A DNA stretch of 64,000 nt from Chromatiales bacterium (GTDB taxonomy: Bacteria > Pseudomonadota > Gammaproteobacteria > Poriferisulfidales > Oxydemutatoraceae). The stretch is from NCBI GenBank assembly GCA_014323925.1, contig JACONC010000006.1, positions 61,109 through 125,108 of the forward strand. The letters run 5' to 3'. The first letter of the stretch is position 1, and the number at the start of each line of letters is the position of its first letter. A program made the position numbers and the translations under genes. This document shows, piece by piece, positions 1 through 12,100 of the stretch. Below the pieces are notes generated by a model. It made no database searches, had not been told where the DNA came from, and worked only from the letters and a program-made list of their open reading frames with translations.

Positions 1-1727
1 GAGGCAACGAGCGCGGTGCTATTTTCATTTATGAGGTAAGAGCAACGGGTCGTATTATAAACTGTTATATAACAGGAGTGTCCAATTATAATGGCACCAA
101 TCAATTTTCCGGTTTTGTAAGGGACCATGAAGGCAAGATACTTAACAGTTATGTAGACATCGAGTTTAACGGTTCCATGCACGGTTTATTAGTCGGTGAA
201 AATCGTGGTGCAAACACTGAAGTCTCCAATAGTTATGTTATCGGAAACGCCATGAACGCTCGTAATACACGAAGTTTTATGCACACGAATAAAGGCTCCA
301 TAGAGAATGCCTATTATGCAGTAAAAACCAGCGGAGGCTCCGCCGCTCTGCTGATTAGTAATCAAGGATCCATTAGCAGTAGCTACTATGATAACGAAAA
401 GTGGGGAGGAACAATGAGAATTGTTGAAACCACCAATTCCGATGGCAGTGATGAAAACTCAGGAGGATATAGCACGATGGACTTGCAAATGCCGACAGCA
501 GCAAACCTTGATGATATGGATAGCCCGTATTATCAGTGGAGCGAAGATAATTGGTCGTTTGGAACAAGCGAGCAATATCCATTGCTTAAATATGGGAGTG
601 GTGATGATCAAGCTAATCCTGCTTGTGGTAATTCTCAGCAGCCTAGATGTGGCACTTTATTACGCGGACAAGAGAGTGGACAAGAACTTTCACCCGACGC
701 AACCTTAGCTGCTTTGGTGCTAACCGATACTAGTGGCGAGGTTACATTGACTCCTGTCTTTGCATCAGCGATGACTAACTACACTGCGAGCGTGACAGAG
801 ACAGTCGATGAAGTGCAAGTGACACCGATAGCAACCGAAGGCATGGTGGCAACGATTATGATAGGTAATGAGACTGTAGAAAGTGGTGATTCATTTGATA
901 TCAGCTTAGGTGCAGCCGGCACAAATACAGATATAGAGATAGTCGTGACCGCCCCGAATGGAACGACGACGAATAGCTACACGGTGACTGTGCGCCGAGA
1001 ATTGAGTGATGATGCGACTTTGAGTTTCTTGACACTAACAGATAGATTGAGTGAAACTCCGGTTACAGGAGATATAAATTCTTTTAGTCCAGATAAACTT
1101 CAATACTCAGCGCGTGTTCTACATACAGTGTCAATGGTTACAGTGACGGTGTCGGCGACTAATGGGAATGCAGAGATTAGAGTGGATAGTGATGAAGTGG
1201 AAAGTGACACCGGCTTTGATGTGGCATTGGGTAATCCAGGTTCTGATACGGTTATAGAGATAGAAGTTACTGCGCAGGATGGAATGACGACTAACACCTA
1301 CACGATAACTGTGAATCGTGCTGAGACGCCAGCGTTAAATGATGCGACTCTGTTTGATTTAGCATTAAGGCTAACGGATACTGACGACACTAGGATTGAA
1401 TTGTCTCCTGCTTTTGCGTCACCGAGAACTAGCTACAACGCAGGTGTCGCCGATACAGTAGATACTATAGCAGTGACCCCGACGGCGACTAATAACAATG
1501 CAACTATCACGGTGACTGTTGATGAGACAGAGGTAGAGACAGTGGTTAGTGGCAATGCAAGTCGACCCATTGACTTAACCGAAGGTGAAGGTGCCACGAC
1601 CACGATTACAATCGTAGTGACTGCCCAAGATGGCAACACAATGAGGAAATACACGATAGCAGTGACTCGAGCGCTTCCTGGTATCCGTGTTCGAGTTAAG
1701 GTTTTCTTGGAGGGGCCGTTACGCTAG
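1..1727 (+). CDS. GLUG / cadherin-like repeat secreted protein, 3' part (5' end outside window)
   Basis: The reading frame is open to the left edge (first full codon at base 3), so the GTG at 78 is internal and this is the C-terminal 574 residues of a larger protein. The first ~200 residues carry GLUG-type repeats (G-x-I-x-N-S/C-Y followed by G-x-V), ending in a W-S-F-G...YPLLKYG segment and a short Cys-containing linker. Three cadherin-like beta-sandwich repeats follow, each opening with DATL (near bases 700, 1010 and 1340) and closing with TAQDG/TAPNG...YTVTV. The last 15 residues (GIRVRVKVFLEGPLR) are identical to the end of the giant protein at 3157-16524, so the two are paralogues. Likely a surface or secreted adhesin-like protein. 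No catalytic domain is seen. Confidence 0.85.
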   Translation, partial: GNERGAIFIYEVRATGRIINCYITGVSNYNGTNQFSGFVRDHEGKILNSYVDIEFNGSMHGLLVGENRGANTEVSNSYVIGNAMNARNTRSFMHTNKGSIENAYYAVKTSGGSAALLISNQGSISSSYYDNEKWGGTMRIVETTNSDGSDENSGGYSTMDLQMPTAANLDDMDSPYYQWSEDNWSFGTSEQYPLLKYGSGDDQANPACGNSQQPRCGTLLRGQESGQELSPDATLAALVLTDTSGEVTLTPVFASAMTNYTASVTETVDEVQVTPIATEGMVATIMIGNETVESGDSFDISLGAAGTNTDIEIVVTAPNGTTTNSYTVTVRRELSDDATLSFLTLTDRLSETPVTGDINSFSPDKLQYSARVLHTVSMVTVTVSATNGNAEIRVDSDEVESDTGFDVALGNPGSDTVIEIEVTAQDGMTTNTYTITVNRAETPALNDATLFDLALRLTDTDDTRIELSPAFASPRTSYNAGVADTVDTIAVTPTATNNNATITVTVDETEVETVVSGNASRPIDLTEGEGATTTITIVVTAQDGNTMRKYTIAVTRALPGIRVRVKVFLEGPLR

Positions 1728-2172
1728 CTGGTAGGGTAGGTTCAGGCATCACTAGAGTTAGTTGCCAGCTGTAGCGCAAATCAATGCTTCTCTTATGATT
1801 ATCCTTCTAGCATATTTGCCAAAGGCTATCATCAGGTACCTGTCCTATCTCTCAAAATTTAACGGGAAAGTTCTATGAAAGTGTAAGGTGCAAGGCACAG
1901 TGCACCTTTCAAGCTAATCCTAGTGGGAACCGTCAATCAGTGTAAAAGTAAATCTGAACTCCTGAACTCTAGGTAATGCTGGCGCACCAGCTCTAGCGCA
2001 TCGTTGCGTATTTCATTCTCTATTCCCATTGGCTATTTACTGTCACTTATGCTGGAGACTGCTTCGACAGCCCCACATTACAATTTTACGCTTTGGTCTA
2101 AAAAAATTTCATTCCACTATTGACAAGAGTTTTTTTTGTTATACATTAGTAATCTAGAAAAGAGAACTTGAT
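1728..2172. other. Intergenic region between two surface-protein genes
   Basis: No convincing gene is seen. The first ~20 bases (CTAGCTGGTAGG...) match the bases after the stop codon of the giant gene at 16524, so the shared segment extends past the coding end. The hairpin at 1885-1908 is the only other structure noted. The region runs into the remains of an insertion sequence. Confidence 0.5.
1885..1908 (+). terminator. Hairpin downstream of the first GLUG gene
   Basis: A perfect 8-bp stem (AAGGTGCA / TGCACCTT) encloses an 8-base loop about 160 bases after the stop codon. There is no clear T-tract after it, so it may be only a stability or Rho-associated hairpin rather than an intrinsic terminator. 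Confidence 0.3.
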
Positions 2173-2932
2173 ATGAAAAGAGAATGGTTTTAATAAAGCA
2201 CAAATCATCTAGGCATTAAAATCACACGAGGTTGATGTCTAAGTATCGGAGATATGCAGAGAGATGAGTATAGTTTGGCAGACCTTCTATAGGATGAACA
2301 AAAAGCGAACCTATAATCTGTATAGACAGTTCAGGCTTCAAATAAGAACCAAACGCAAAAAGTTCTGCCGTTCTTATTGCATTGCATTACTTCCTATAGC
2401 CATGGATGAACGCGGAGCTATGGATTTCATCCACGAACAATTCCGCAATGGCAGACGATTTCGTATATTAAATAGAGTAGATGATTACAGCCGAATATGT
2501 ATCGGGCAAATCATCGCATTATCAATTAGCGGTTTGTGTATCGCAAACTATCTATCTCAGCTGATACAATTTAGGCAAGTGAAACCGAAAAGCATCGTTT
2601 GCGACAACCGCGCGGAGTTTACCAGCAAAGCTATGTTTTACATGTTTTACTGGAGTCGTGCGCAGCTGGACTGCATACCATCTGGAAAACGGACGCAGAA
2701 TGCGTATATCGGAAGTTGCTATGGCAAGTCCCAAGATAGTTGTCTGAATCAGTATTGGCTTTATCCATTGACAAATGCAAAGACAACCATTGAAAATTGG
2801 TTTATTGATTACAATAGAGTAAGGTTGCACCGTTCACTAGGCTATCAACCGCTTAGTGTATTTGTGCAGAAATTAGCATCAAAAATAGTACAAAAAAGAA
2901 AGGAGGTCAAGATCAACAACAATGTAATATAA
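2173..2932 (+). pseudogene. Decayed IS3-family transposase (orfA remnant joined to orfB remnant)
   Basis: The 3' part (open from 2264) reads as an IS3-family OrfB integrase core: VNKKR-like start (MNKKRTYNLYR), MDFIHEQ...GRRFRILNRVDDYSR with the first Asp, CDNRAEFTS with the second Asp (normally DNGPEFTS), and NAYIGSCYG where family members have NAYIESFNG. The third catalytic acid (Glu) is therefore Gly. Upstream, bases 2173-2345 give pieces of the OrfA helix-turn-helix (AQII.ALKSHEVDV, VSEICREMS, TFYR) broken by in-frame stop codons and a frameshift, and joined directly to orfB. This implies an internal deletion of the orfA end and orfB start. The element is inactive. Terminal inverted repeats were not recognised. 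Confidence 0.8.
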
Positions 2933-3156
2933 CGGGGTAATATAACAGGGAAATATAGAGGGAACTGTAGATTTATGTAGACAACAAATTACAAGGAAGT
3001 GAAATATGGAGCAAAAAGACCTAGTTAGAGCCGAGAAATCGTTGCTAGCCTGCTGGTAAGCACCAAAGCGTAAAAGACGCACTTCTATAAAAGAAGAGCT
3101 GATTATGTTATGCAGTTAGGTAGAAATGGCAAACCTACACTCAGATAAGTGAAATA

Positions 3157-6100
3157 ATGAGTGGCTTGTCAAGTTATCTGTATAATTCCCTTTATTGTTA
3201 TATTTATATAACTATAAAGAATTATAAGTCACTGTCTTTAAGCACATTTTTGTTGATTGTGCTAGTGGCGGCTACATTGTGGCAACCGGCGATTGCGCAG
3301 CAACCTTCGTTACCTTCTTGTACGCAAACCATAGCAGATACTGATAACGACCCTGTGCCTGCAGCTAGGGATGTAGACAAAGATGGTGATGGATTAATAG
3401 AACTGTGTAGCCTAGAAGGATTGGATGCGATACGCTATCAGTTGGACGGCACTGGCTATAGAGCGAGTGACACCGCAGACCGGATAGCGACAGGTTGTCC
3501 CGGAGGTAGCTGTCGTGGCTATGAGTTGTTTCGGAGTTTAGACTTCAAAGATGCTAACAGTTATGACAGTGGCAACATTAATATAGCCTGGACTACGGGT
3601 GCAGGATGGTTGCCCATAGGACCCATAGGCAGCAATCAGGCATTCATTGCAGATAATGCATTCAATGCGGTATTTGAAGGCAACAGGTATACTATATCTA
3701 ACTTCACGATAGATAGACCGGATGAGAATAGGATAGGTTTATTCAGTCAGATAAATACTAATTCTAAAATTGATAATATTGGTCTGCTCAATGTAGCTAT
3801 CACAGGAGATAGTGATGTGGCTAGTTTAGTCGGCATCAATAATGGGGGTGATATTACGAACAGCTATGCGATCGGTGATGTGACTGGGAATAGTCAGGTA
3901 GGCGGCTTAGTTGGTTCTAGTAATAATGGCACTATTACGAATAGTTATGTGAGAGGTGATGTGACCGGGAATAGTCGGGTAGGCGGCTTAGTCGGTTTCA
4001 ATTTATCTGCTAATATTACGAACAGCTATGCAGCGGGTGCTGTGATTGGGAATAATCAAGTAGGTGGCTTGGTTGGTTCTCATCAATTTAGCAATATAAC
4101 AAACAGCTATGCGACCGGTTCTGTGACTGGGAATAGTCGGGTAGGCGGCTTAGTCAGTGCCAATTTATCTAGTAATATTATGAACAGCTATACAACCAGT
4201 GATGTAACTGGGAATAGTCAGGTAGGCGGTTTAGTCAATATCAATGATGATGGTAGCATTACGAACAGCTATGCGACGGGAGAGAATTTAAGCCGTTTAT
4301 TTGCCGTAAATCGAGGTAGCATTATAGACAGTGAACATCTGTCCATTGAAGAACTGCAGTCACCCACTGATGACATATATAGCGAATGGAGTACTGCAGA
4401 CTGGGATTTCGGTAATGAATCACAATTGCCGGCACTAAAATACACCGGAGGCTCTAATAACCAGGCCTGTGGTATTGGTAGGCAACCTAGTTGTGGTAGT
4501 TTATTGCCTAATCAACTTCCCAGCCTTCTGGATAATCTCACGGTATCCTCTAACGGTCTATTGGTGCCTGAGTTTAATCCGCAGAGAATGGTCTATGATG
4601 TGGTGGTTAGTGAGACGGTCAAATCAATAACACTGCAAGCAATGGCGACGGATAAGTTTATTACTATTCGTGGTAATAGCATAGAAGAGCAATCGACCAC
4701 CGCTACCATCAGTCAAGGTATTCCCATAGCTGCAGACGATGGTACTATGATTACGATTGAAGTGTCTGAAGCGGATGGAAGGGCAACAGGGATCTATATA
4801 TTGACTGTTCAAGTAGCGCAATTATCCCCCGCCTCCTGTACGCGAAACATACCGGATACTGATGACGACGGCGTGCCAGCAGCTCTGGATATAGACAAAG
4901 ATGGTGATGGTCTAATAGAACTGTGCGATTTTGAAGGATTGAATGCAATACGCCACCAGCTGGATGGTAGTGGTTATAGAGCGAGTGGTACTACAACCCG
5001 GATAACGGCAGGTTGTCCTGAGAGAGGCTGTCGTGGCTACGAGTTGGTTCGGAGTTTAGATTTTGAGGATGCTGAAAGTTATGACAGTGGGCGCATTAAT
5101 ACGGCATGGACGACGGGTGCAGGATGGATGCCGATAGGCACTAGTGATGAGTCGTTCAATGCGATATTTGAAGGCAACGGCCATACGATATCTAACTTAA
5201 CGATAGATAGGTTTATTGATAATATAGGTTTATTCAGTGACACAGGTGCCAATTCTAAAATTACTAATATTGGTCTGTTAAATGTAGATATCAAAGGAAG
5301 GAACAATACAGGCGGTTTAGTCGGCTTCAATGATGGTAGTATTACGAATAGCTATGCGATGGGTTTTATGTCTATGTCAGGGCTTAATCGGATAGGCGGC
5401 TTAGTCGGTTCAAATACTGGTAGCATAACGAATAGCTATGCGACGGGTTCTATGTCTATGATAGGGCTTAATCGGATGGGCGGCTTAGTCGGTTCAAATA
5501 CTGGTAGCATAACGAACAGCTATGCGACAGCTAATGTGAGTGCGATTAGTCGGGTAGGCGGCTTAGTCGGTTTCAATATAGGTAGCATAAAAAGTAGCTA
5601 TGCTACGGGTGATGTGAGCGGAGATTCTAAATTAGGTGGTTTAGTCGGTTCAAATACTGGTAGCATAACGAACAGCTATGCGACAGGTAGAGTGGGTAGG
5701 TTCAATCTACTCGGTAGAAGCGATAGAGGCGGTTTAGTCGGCGAAAATAGTGGCACCATTATGAACAGCTATGCGTCAGGTATAGCAGGACTGAATGCAA
5801 GAGTTTTAGTAGGCATCAGTATAGATGATGATATTATGAACAGTCAATATCGGTCCATTGAGGCATTGCAGTCACCCACTGCGGCAACTGACATATATAG
5901 CGAATGGAGTACTGCAAACTGGGATTTCGGTAATACATCACAATTACCAGCACTTAAATACACCAGAGGGTCCGATATCAGAAACCCGACCTGCGATGTC
6001 GCTGAGCAACCTAGCTGCGGTAGTTTATTGCCTAATCAACTTCCCAATCTTTTGGATAATCTCACAGTGTCATCCAACGGTCTATTGATGCCTGAGTTTG

Positions 6101-9100
6101 ATCCGCAGAGAATGGTCTATGATGTGACGATTGGTAAGATGAATTCAATAACACTGCAAGCAATGGCGGCGAATAAGTCTATTACCATTCGTAGTGATGG
6201 CATAGAAGAGCGAACTGGCACCAATGACATCAGTCAAAATATTCCTGTAAGCGAAGATGATGCCACCCTGATTACGATAGAAGTATCTGATGGAAGAACG
6301 GCAACCGACTACCTGTTGACCGTTATGCTAATAAATTTACCTTTCTGTACTCATGCCATAGCGGATACTGATAACGACGGTGTGCCGGCAGCTATAGATG
6401 TAGACAAAGATGGTGATGGATTAATAGAACTGTGTAGCTTAGAGGGATTGGATGCGATACGCCACCAGCTGGACGGGAGTGGCTATCAAGCAGATAGCAA
6501 TATGGATATTATAACAATGGGATGCCCTGAGGATGATGGCTGTCGTGGCTACGAGTTGGTTCGGAGTTTAGATTTTGAGGATGCTGACAGCTATGACAGC
6601 GAGCGCATTAATATGGCATGGAGGATAGGTGACGGATGGATGCCGATAGGCACTAGCATTCAGCCATTCAATGCAGTATTTGAAGGTAACGGTCATACGA
6701 TATCTAACTTAATGATAGATAGATTTGCTGACAATATAGGTTTATTCCGCGCAATAAGCCGTGATTCTAAAATTACTAATATTGGTCTGTTAAATGTGGC
6801 TATCACAGGAAATGCCTCTGTAGGCGGGTTAGTTGGTGGCAATGACGGTAGTATAACGAGTAGCTATGCGACCGGCGATGTGAGTGGGAGGTCTAGAGTA
6901 GGCGGTAGCGTAGGCGGTTTAGTCGGCAGAAATACTGGTAGTGTAACGAACAGCTATGCGACGGGTACTGTGACCGGGCGGACTGCGGAGGTCGGTGGTT
7001 TAGTCGGCTTCAATAGAAGAGGTAGTATAACGAACAGCTATGCGAGTGGTGATGTGACTGGGTTTGGTGTGGTAGGCGGTTTAGTCGGCAGCAATTCTGG
7101 TAGGGTAACGAACAGCTATGCGAGAGGTGATGTGGATGGGGTAAGTTCGGTAGGCAGTTTAGTCGGCAACAATTCTGGTAGGGTAACGAACAGCTATGCG
7201 ATCGGTAATGTGAGAATAGCTGGTGAGGATGCAAGAGTGTTAGTAGGTGCCAGTATAAATAATAATATTATAAACAGCCAACATCTGTCCATTGAGGCAC
7301 TGCAGGCACCTACTACGGCAACTGGTATATATAGCGAATGGGATACTGCAAACTGGGATTTCGGTAATTCAGCACAAAACCCAGCACTGAAATATACCAG
7401 AGGTTCTGATGTCAACCATCCGGCCTGTGGTATCGCCGGGCAACCTAGCTGTGGTGATTTATTACCTAATCAATTCCCTAGCCAGCAGCCGAGTTCTGAT
7501 GCGAGCTTAACAGCTTTAGTGGTATCGGAAGGAACATTGATACCAGCTTTTATGAATGATGAACAAGCATATACAGTATCAGTTGCTAACCAGACGGAAA
7601 CGATAACGGTGACCCCCATGGCAAGTAATACTTCTGCGACTATCGTAGTGAATGGCACTACCGTTAATAATGGTAGTGCAAGTGATAGCATTCCTTTAAC
7701 CAAAGGAGGCATAACGATAATAACAATAGAAGTGACCGCACTAGACGGCACCCTAAACACCTACACGATAGCAGTGCGCCGAGATTTTGATGTACGGCCT
7801 TCTTGTACTCAAAGCATACCGGATACCGATAATGACGGTGTGGCAGCTGCCATTGATATAGATAAAGATGGTGATGGTCTGATAGAGTTGTGTGATTTGA
7901 ATAGTTTAGATGCGATACGCTATCAGTTGACCGGTAATGGCTATCAAGCGAATAGCACTGCGACTCTGATAACTGCAGGCTGCCCTGATAATAGATGTCG
8001 TGGCTACGAGTTGGTTCGGAGTTTAGACTTTGAGAATGATAATAGCTATGACAATGGTAGCATTAATAGAGCATGGGCTATGGGTGCAGGATGGCTACCA
8101 ATAGGCAATGAAAATCGGTTATTCAATGCAGTATTTGAAGGCAACGGACATACCATATCTAACCTAATAATAGATAGACCTTCTATGGGTCATGTAGGTT
8201 TATTTGGCGTGATAGGTCTTAATTCTAAAATTACTAACCTGGGTCTGTTAAATGCAGATATCACAGGGCGTAACAGAGTAGGCGGTCTAGCTGGCATGAA
8301 CCGCGAAGGTAGTATTGCGAGTAGCTATGCGGCAGGTGATGTGACTGGTCGCAGCGATGAGGTAGGCAGTTTAGTCGGCTTCAATAATGGTCGTATTGCG
8401 AACAGCTATGCATCTGGTAATGTGACTGGGAATAATCAGGTAGGCAGTTTAGTCGGCTTCAATGCTAATCGTATTGCGAACAGCTATGCATTTGGTAATG
8501 TGACTGGGAATAATCAGATGGGTGGTTTAGTCGGCTTGAATGCTGGTCGTATTGTGAATAGCTATGCATTTGGTAATGTGACTGGGAATAATCGGGTAGG
8601 TGGTTTAGTCGGCTTGAATATCAGTAATATTACGAACAGCTATGCGGCGAGTGGTGTGGCAGCAGAAGGTCTGGATGCCGGAACCCTAACTGGTTTTAAT
8701 GGTGGGAATATTACAAATAGTATGTATCAGACTATTGCGCAACTGCAGGCACCCACTACAGCAACCGGCATATATAGCAAATGGAGTACTGCCGACTGGG
8801 ATTTTGGTAATGCCTCACAATCCCCAATGCTGAAATATACCAGACCAGCCTGTGGTGTCGCTGGACAACCTAGCTGTGGCAGTTTGTTATCTAACCAATC
8901 TCTTAGTCTTTTGGATAATCTTACGATATCTAATGCTCTATTGGTGCCTGAATTTAATCCGCAGAGATTGGTCTATGATGTGGTCGTTGATGAGAATGTC
9001 AATTCAATAGCACTGCAAGCAATGGCTATGGGTAAATCTATTACCATTCGTAGTGATGGATTAGTAGAGCAAGTTACCAACGATGCCATCAATCAAGAAA

Positions 9101-12100
9101 TTCTTATCGCTACAGACGGTGGCACTAGGATTACGATTGAAGTGTCTACTGCAGATGAAAGTTTGGCAGGGAATTACATGTTGACCGTTGAAGTAGGTCT
9201 ATTACCCTCCTGTGCTCTAGACATACCAGATACTGATGATGACGGTTTTTCAGCAACTATAGATATAGATAAAGATGGTGATGGTCTGATAGAACTGTGC
9301 GATCTAGAGGGATTGGATGCGATACGCCATCAGCTGGAGGGGAATGGTTATCGAGTAGGTAGCAATATAGACATTATAACGACAGGATGTCCTGAGAGAG
9401 GCTGTCGTGGCTACGAGTTGGTTCAGAGTTTAGACTTTGAAGATGCTGACAGCTATCGCAGTGGGCGCATTAATACGGCATGGACGACGGGTGCAGGATG
9501 GCTGCCGATAGGCAGTAGAGACCAGCCATTCAATGCGGTATTTGAAGGCAACGGACATACCATATCTAACCTAACAATAGTTAAATCTTCTATTAGTAAT
9601 ATAGGTTTATTTGGTTTGATAGATTCTAATTCTAAAATTACTAATCTGGGTCTGTTAAATGTAGATAACACAGGAGATAACAGGGTAGGCGGTTTAGTCG
9701 GCATGAACCGCAAAGGTCGTATTGCGAACAGCTATGTGATAGGTGATGTGACTGGGAATAATCAAGTAGGCGGTTTAGCCGGCTTGAATACCGGCAGTAT
9801 TGCGAATAGCTATGCGACCGGTGATGTGACTGGCAGCCGCGATCAGATAGGTAGTTTAGTTGGCTTGAATACCGGAAGTATTGCGAGTAGCTATGCGAGA
9901 GGTGATGTGACTGGGAATAATCAAGTAGGCAGTTTAGTCGGCATTAACCGTAGGGGTAGTATTATGAACAGCTATGCAGTGGGTAATGGGACTGGGAATA
10001 ATCAGGTAGGCAGTTTAGTCGGCATGAATACCGGTAGTATTACGAACAGCTATGCAACGAATGATACGGCAGCACAGAGTCCAGATGCCGGAGACTTAGT
10101 GGGTTCTAATAGTGGGAATATTACAAACAGCATGTATCAGACCATTGCGCAACTGCAGTCGCCTACTACTGCAACCGACATATATAGCGAATGGAGTACT
10201 GCTAACTGGGATTTTGGTAGTTCATTGCAATATCCAATACTTAAATATGCAAGTGGTTCCGATATTAGCAATCTAACATGTGGTTTTTCTGAGCAATCTA
10301 GCTGTGGCAGTTTATTATCTAATCAATTTATTAGCTTTTTGGATAATCTCACAGTGTCCAATAGCCTATTGGTGCCTGAGTTTAATCCACAGAGATTAGT
10401 CTATGATGTGGTCGTTGGTGAGAATGTCAATTCAATAGTACTGCAAGCAATAGCTACAGGCAAGTCTATTACCATTGATAGTGATAGATTAGGAAGGCAA
10501 GCTACTAACGATGCCATCAGGCAAGAAATTCTTATCGCTACAGGCGATGGTACCACGATTACGATTGATGTGTCTGTTCCAGATGAAAGGTCGGCGGGGA
10601 ATTACCTGCTGACCGTTCAAGTAAGTCTATTACCCTCCTGTACTCTAGACATACCGGATACTGATGGTGACGGTGTGTCAGCGGCTATAGATATAGATAA
10701 AGATGGTGATGGTCTGATAGAACTGTGCGATCTAGAGGGATTGGAGGCGATACGCCATCAGCTGGATGGGAGTGGTTATCGAGCAGGTAGCAATATGGAC
10801 ATTATAACGACAGGATGTCCTGAGAGAGGCTGTCGTGGTTACGAATTGGTTCGGAGTTTAGATTTTGCAGATGCTGATAGCTATGACAGTGAGCGCATTA
10901 ATACAGCATGGACTATGAATGCAGGATGGTTACCGATAGGCAGTAGAGACCAGCCATTCAATGCAGTATTTGAAGGCAACGGACAGACCATATCTAACCT
11001 AATAATTGATAGATCTGATAGTTCTTATATAGGGTTATTTGGTTTCACAGGTTCTGATTCTATTATCACTAATCTTGGTTTGTTAGATGTAGATATTGCA
11101 GGGGAGAATAATGTAGGTAGTTTAATCGGCTGGAATGAAGCTGATGTAACGAACAGTTATGCGACCGGTGAGGTGATGGGGAATGAACCTGTAGGAGGCT
11201 TAGTAGGATTAAATAAGGGTAATATTATGAACAGCTATGCAGCGGGTGATGTGAATGGGCAGACTAGTGTAGGCGGTTTAGTTGGGGTCGGCGACAGTAG
11301 AAGTAGTATAACGAACAGTTATGCAACAGGTGAGGTGATAGGGAGTGAACAGGTAGGAGGTTTAGCCGGCCTCATGGATACTGCTGGTGCTAGCATTATG
11401 AATAGCTATGCGACAGGTGGTGTGATGGGGAGTGGAGATGTAGGAGGCTTAGTTGGGCTCATCATTCTGGATGCTAGCATTATAAATAGCTATGCGACGG
11501 GCAATGTGATGGGGGATAGTGATGTAGGAGGTCTAGTCGGCTTCAATGGTGGTAGTAATTTGGGAGAGGGTGGTAATGAGTTCAGAATTGATAATATTAC
11601 GAACAGTAGCCCTCAGAGTACTGCGGCACTGCAGATGCCTACTACAGCAACCGGCATATATAGCGAATGGAGTACTGCCAACTGGGATTTTGGTAATTCA
11701 TTGCAATATCCAAGGCTTAGATATGCCATAGGTTCCGACCCTAATAATAATCCGGCCTGCGGTACTTCTGGGCAACCTGACTGTGGCACCTTATTGCCTA
11801 TTCCAGTGATGACAACGGACTCACTGCTGAGTAGTGATGCGAGCTTAAGTGCTTTGGTGGTATCGGAAGGCACATTAAGCGCGCCCTTTGATAGCAATAC
11901 ACGAGATTACACAGTGTTGGTAGCCAATACAACAGAAACGATAACAGTGACACCGACGGCGACTAATACCAGTGCAACTATCACAGTGGAGACAGCAGAG
12001 GCAGAGACACAGACAGTAGAGAGTGGCACTACAAGCACTGCGATTGAATTAGCCGCAGGTGAAGTCACCACGATTATGGTCGTAGTGACCGCCCAAGGCG

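Noticed and set aside
3840-4290. Regular ~75-base repeats that resemble a CRISPR array
   Set aside because: They lie in one open frame and encode GLUG motifs; the repeats differ from each other and there are no unique spacers.
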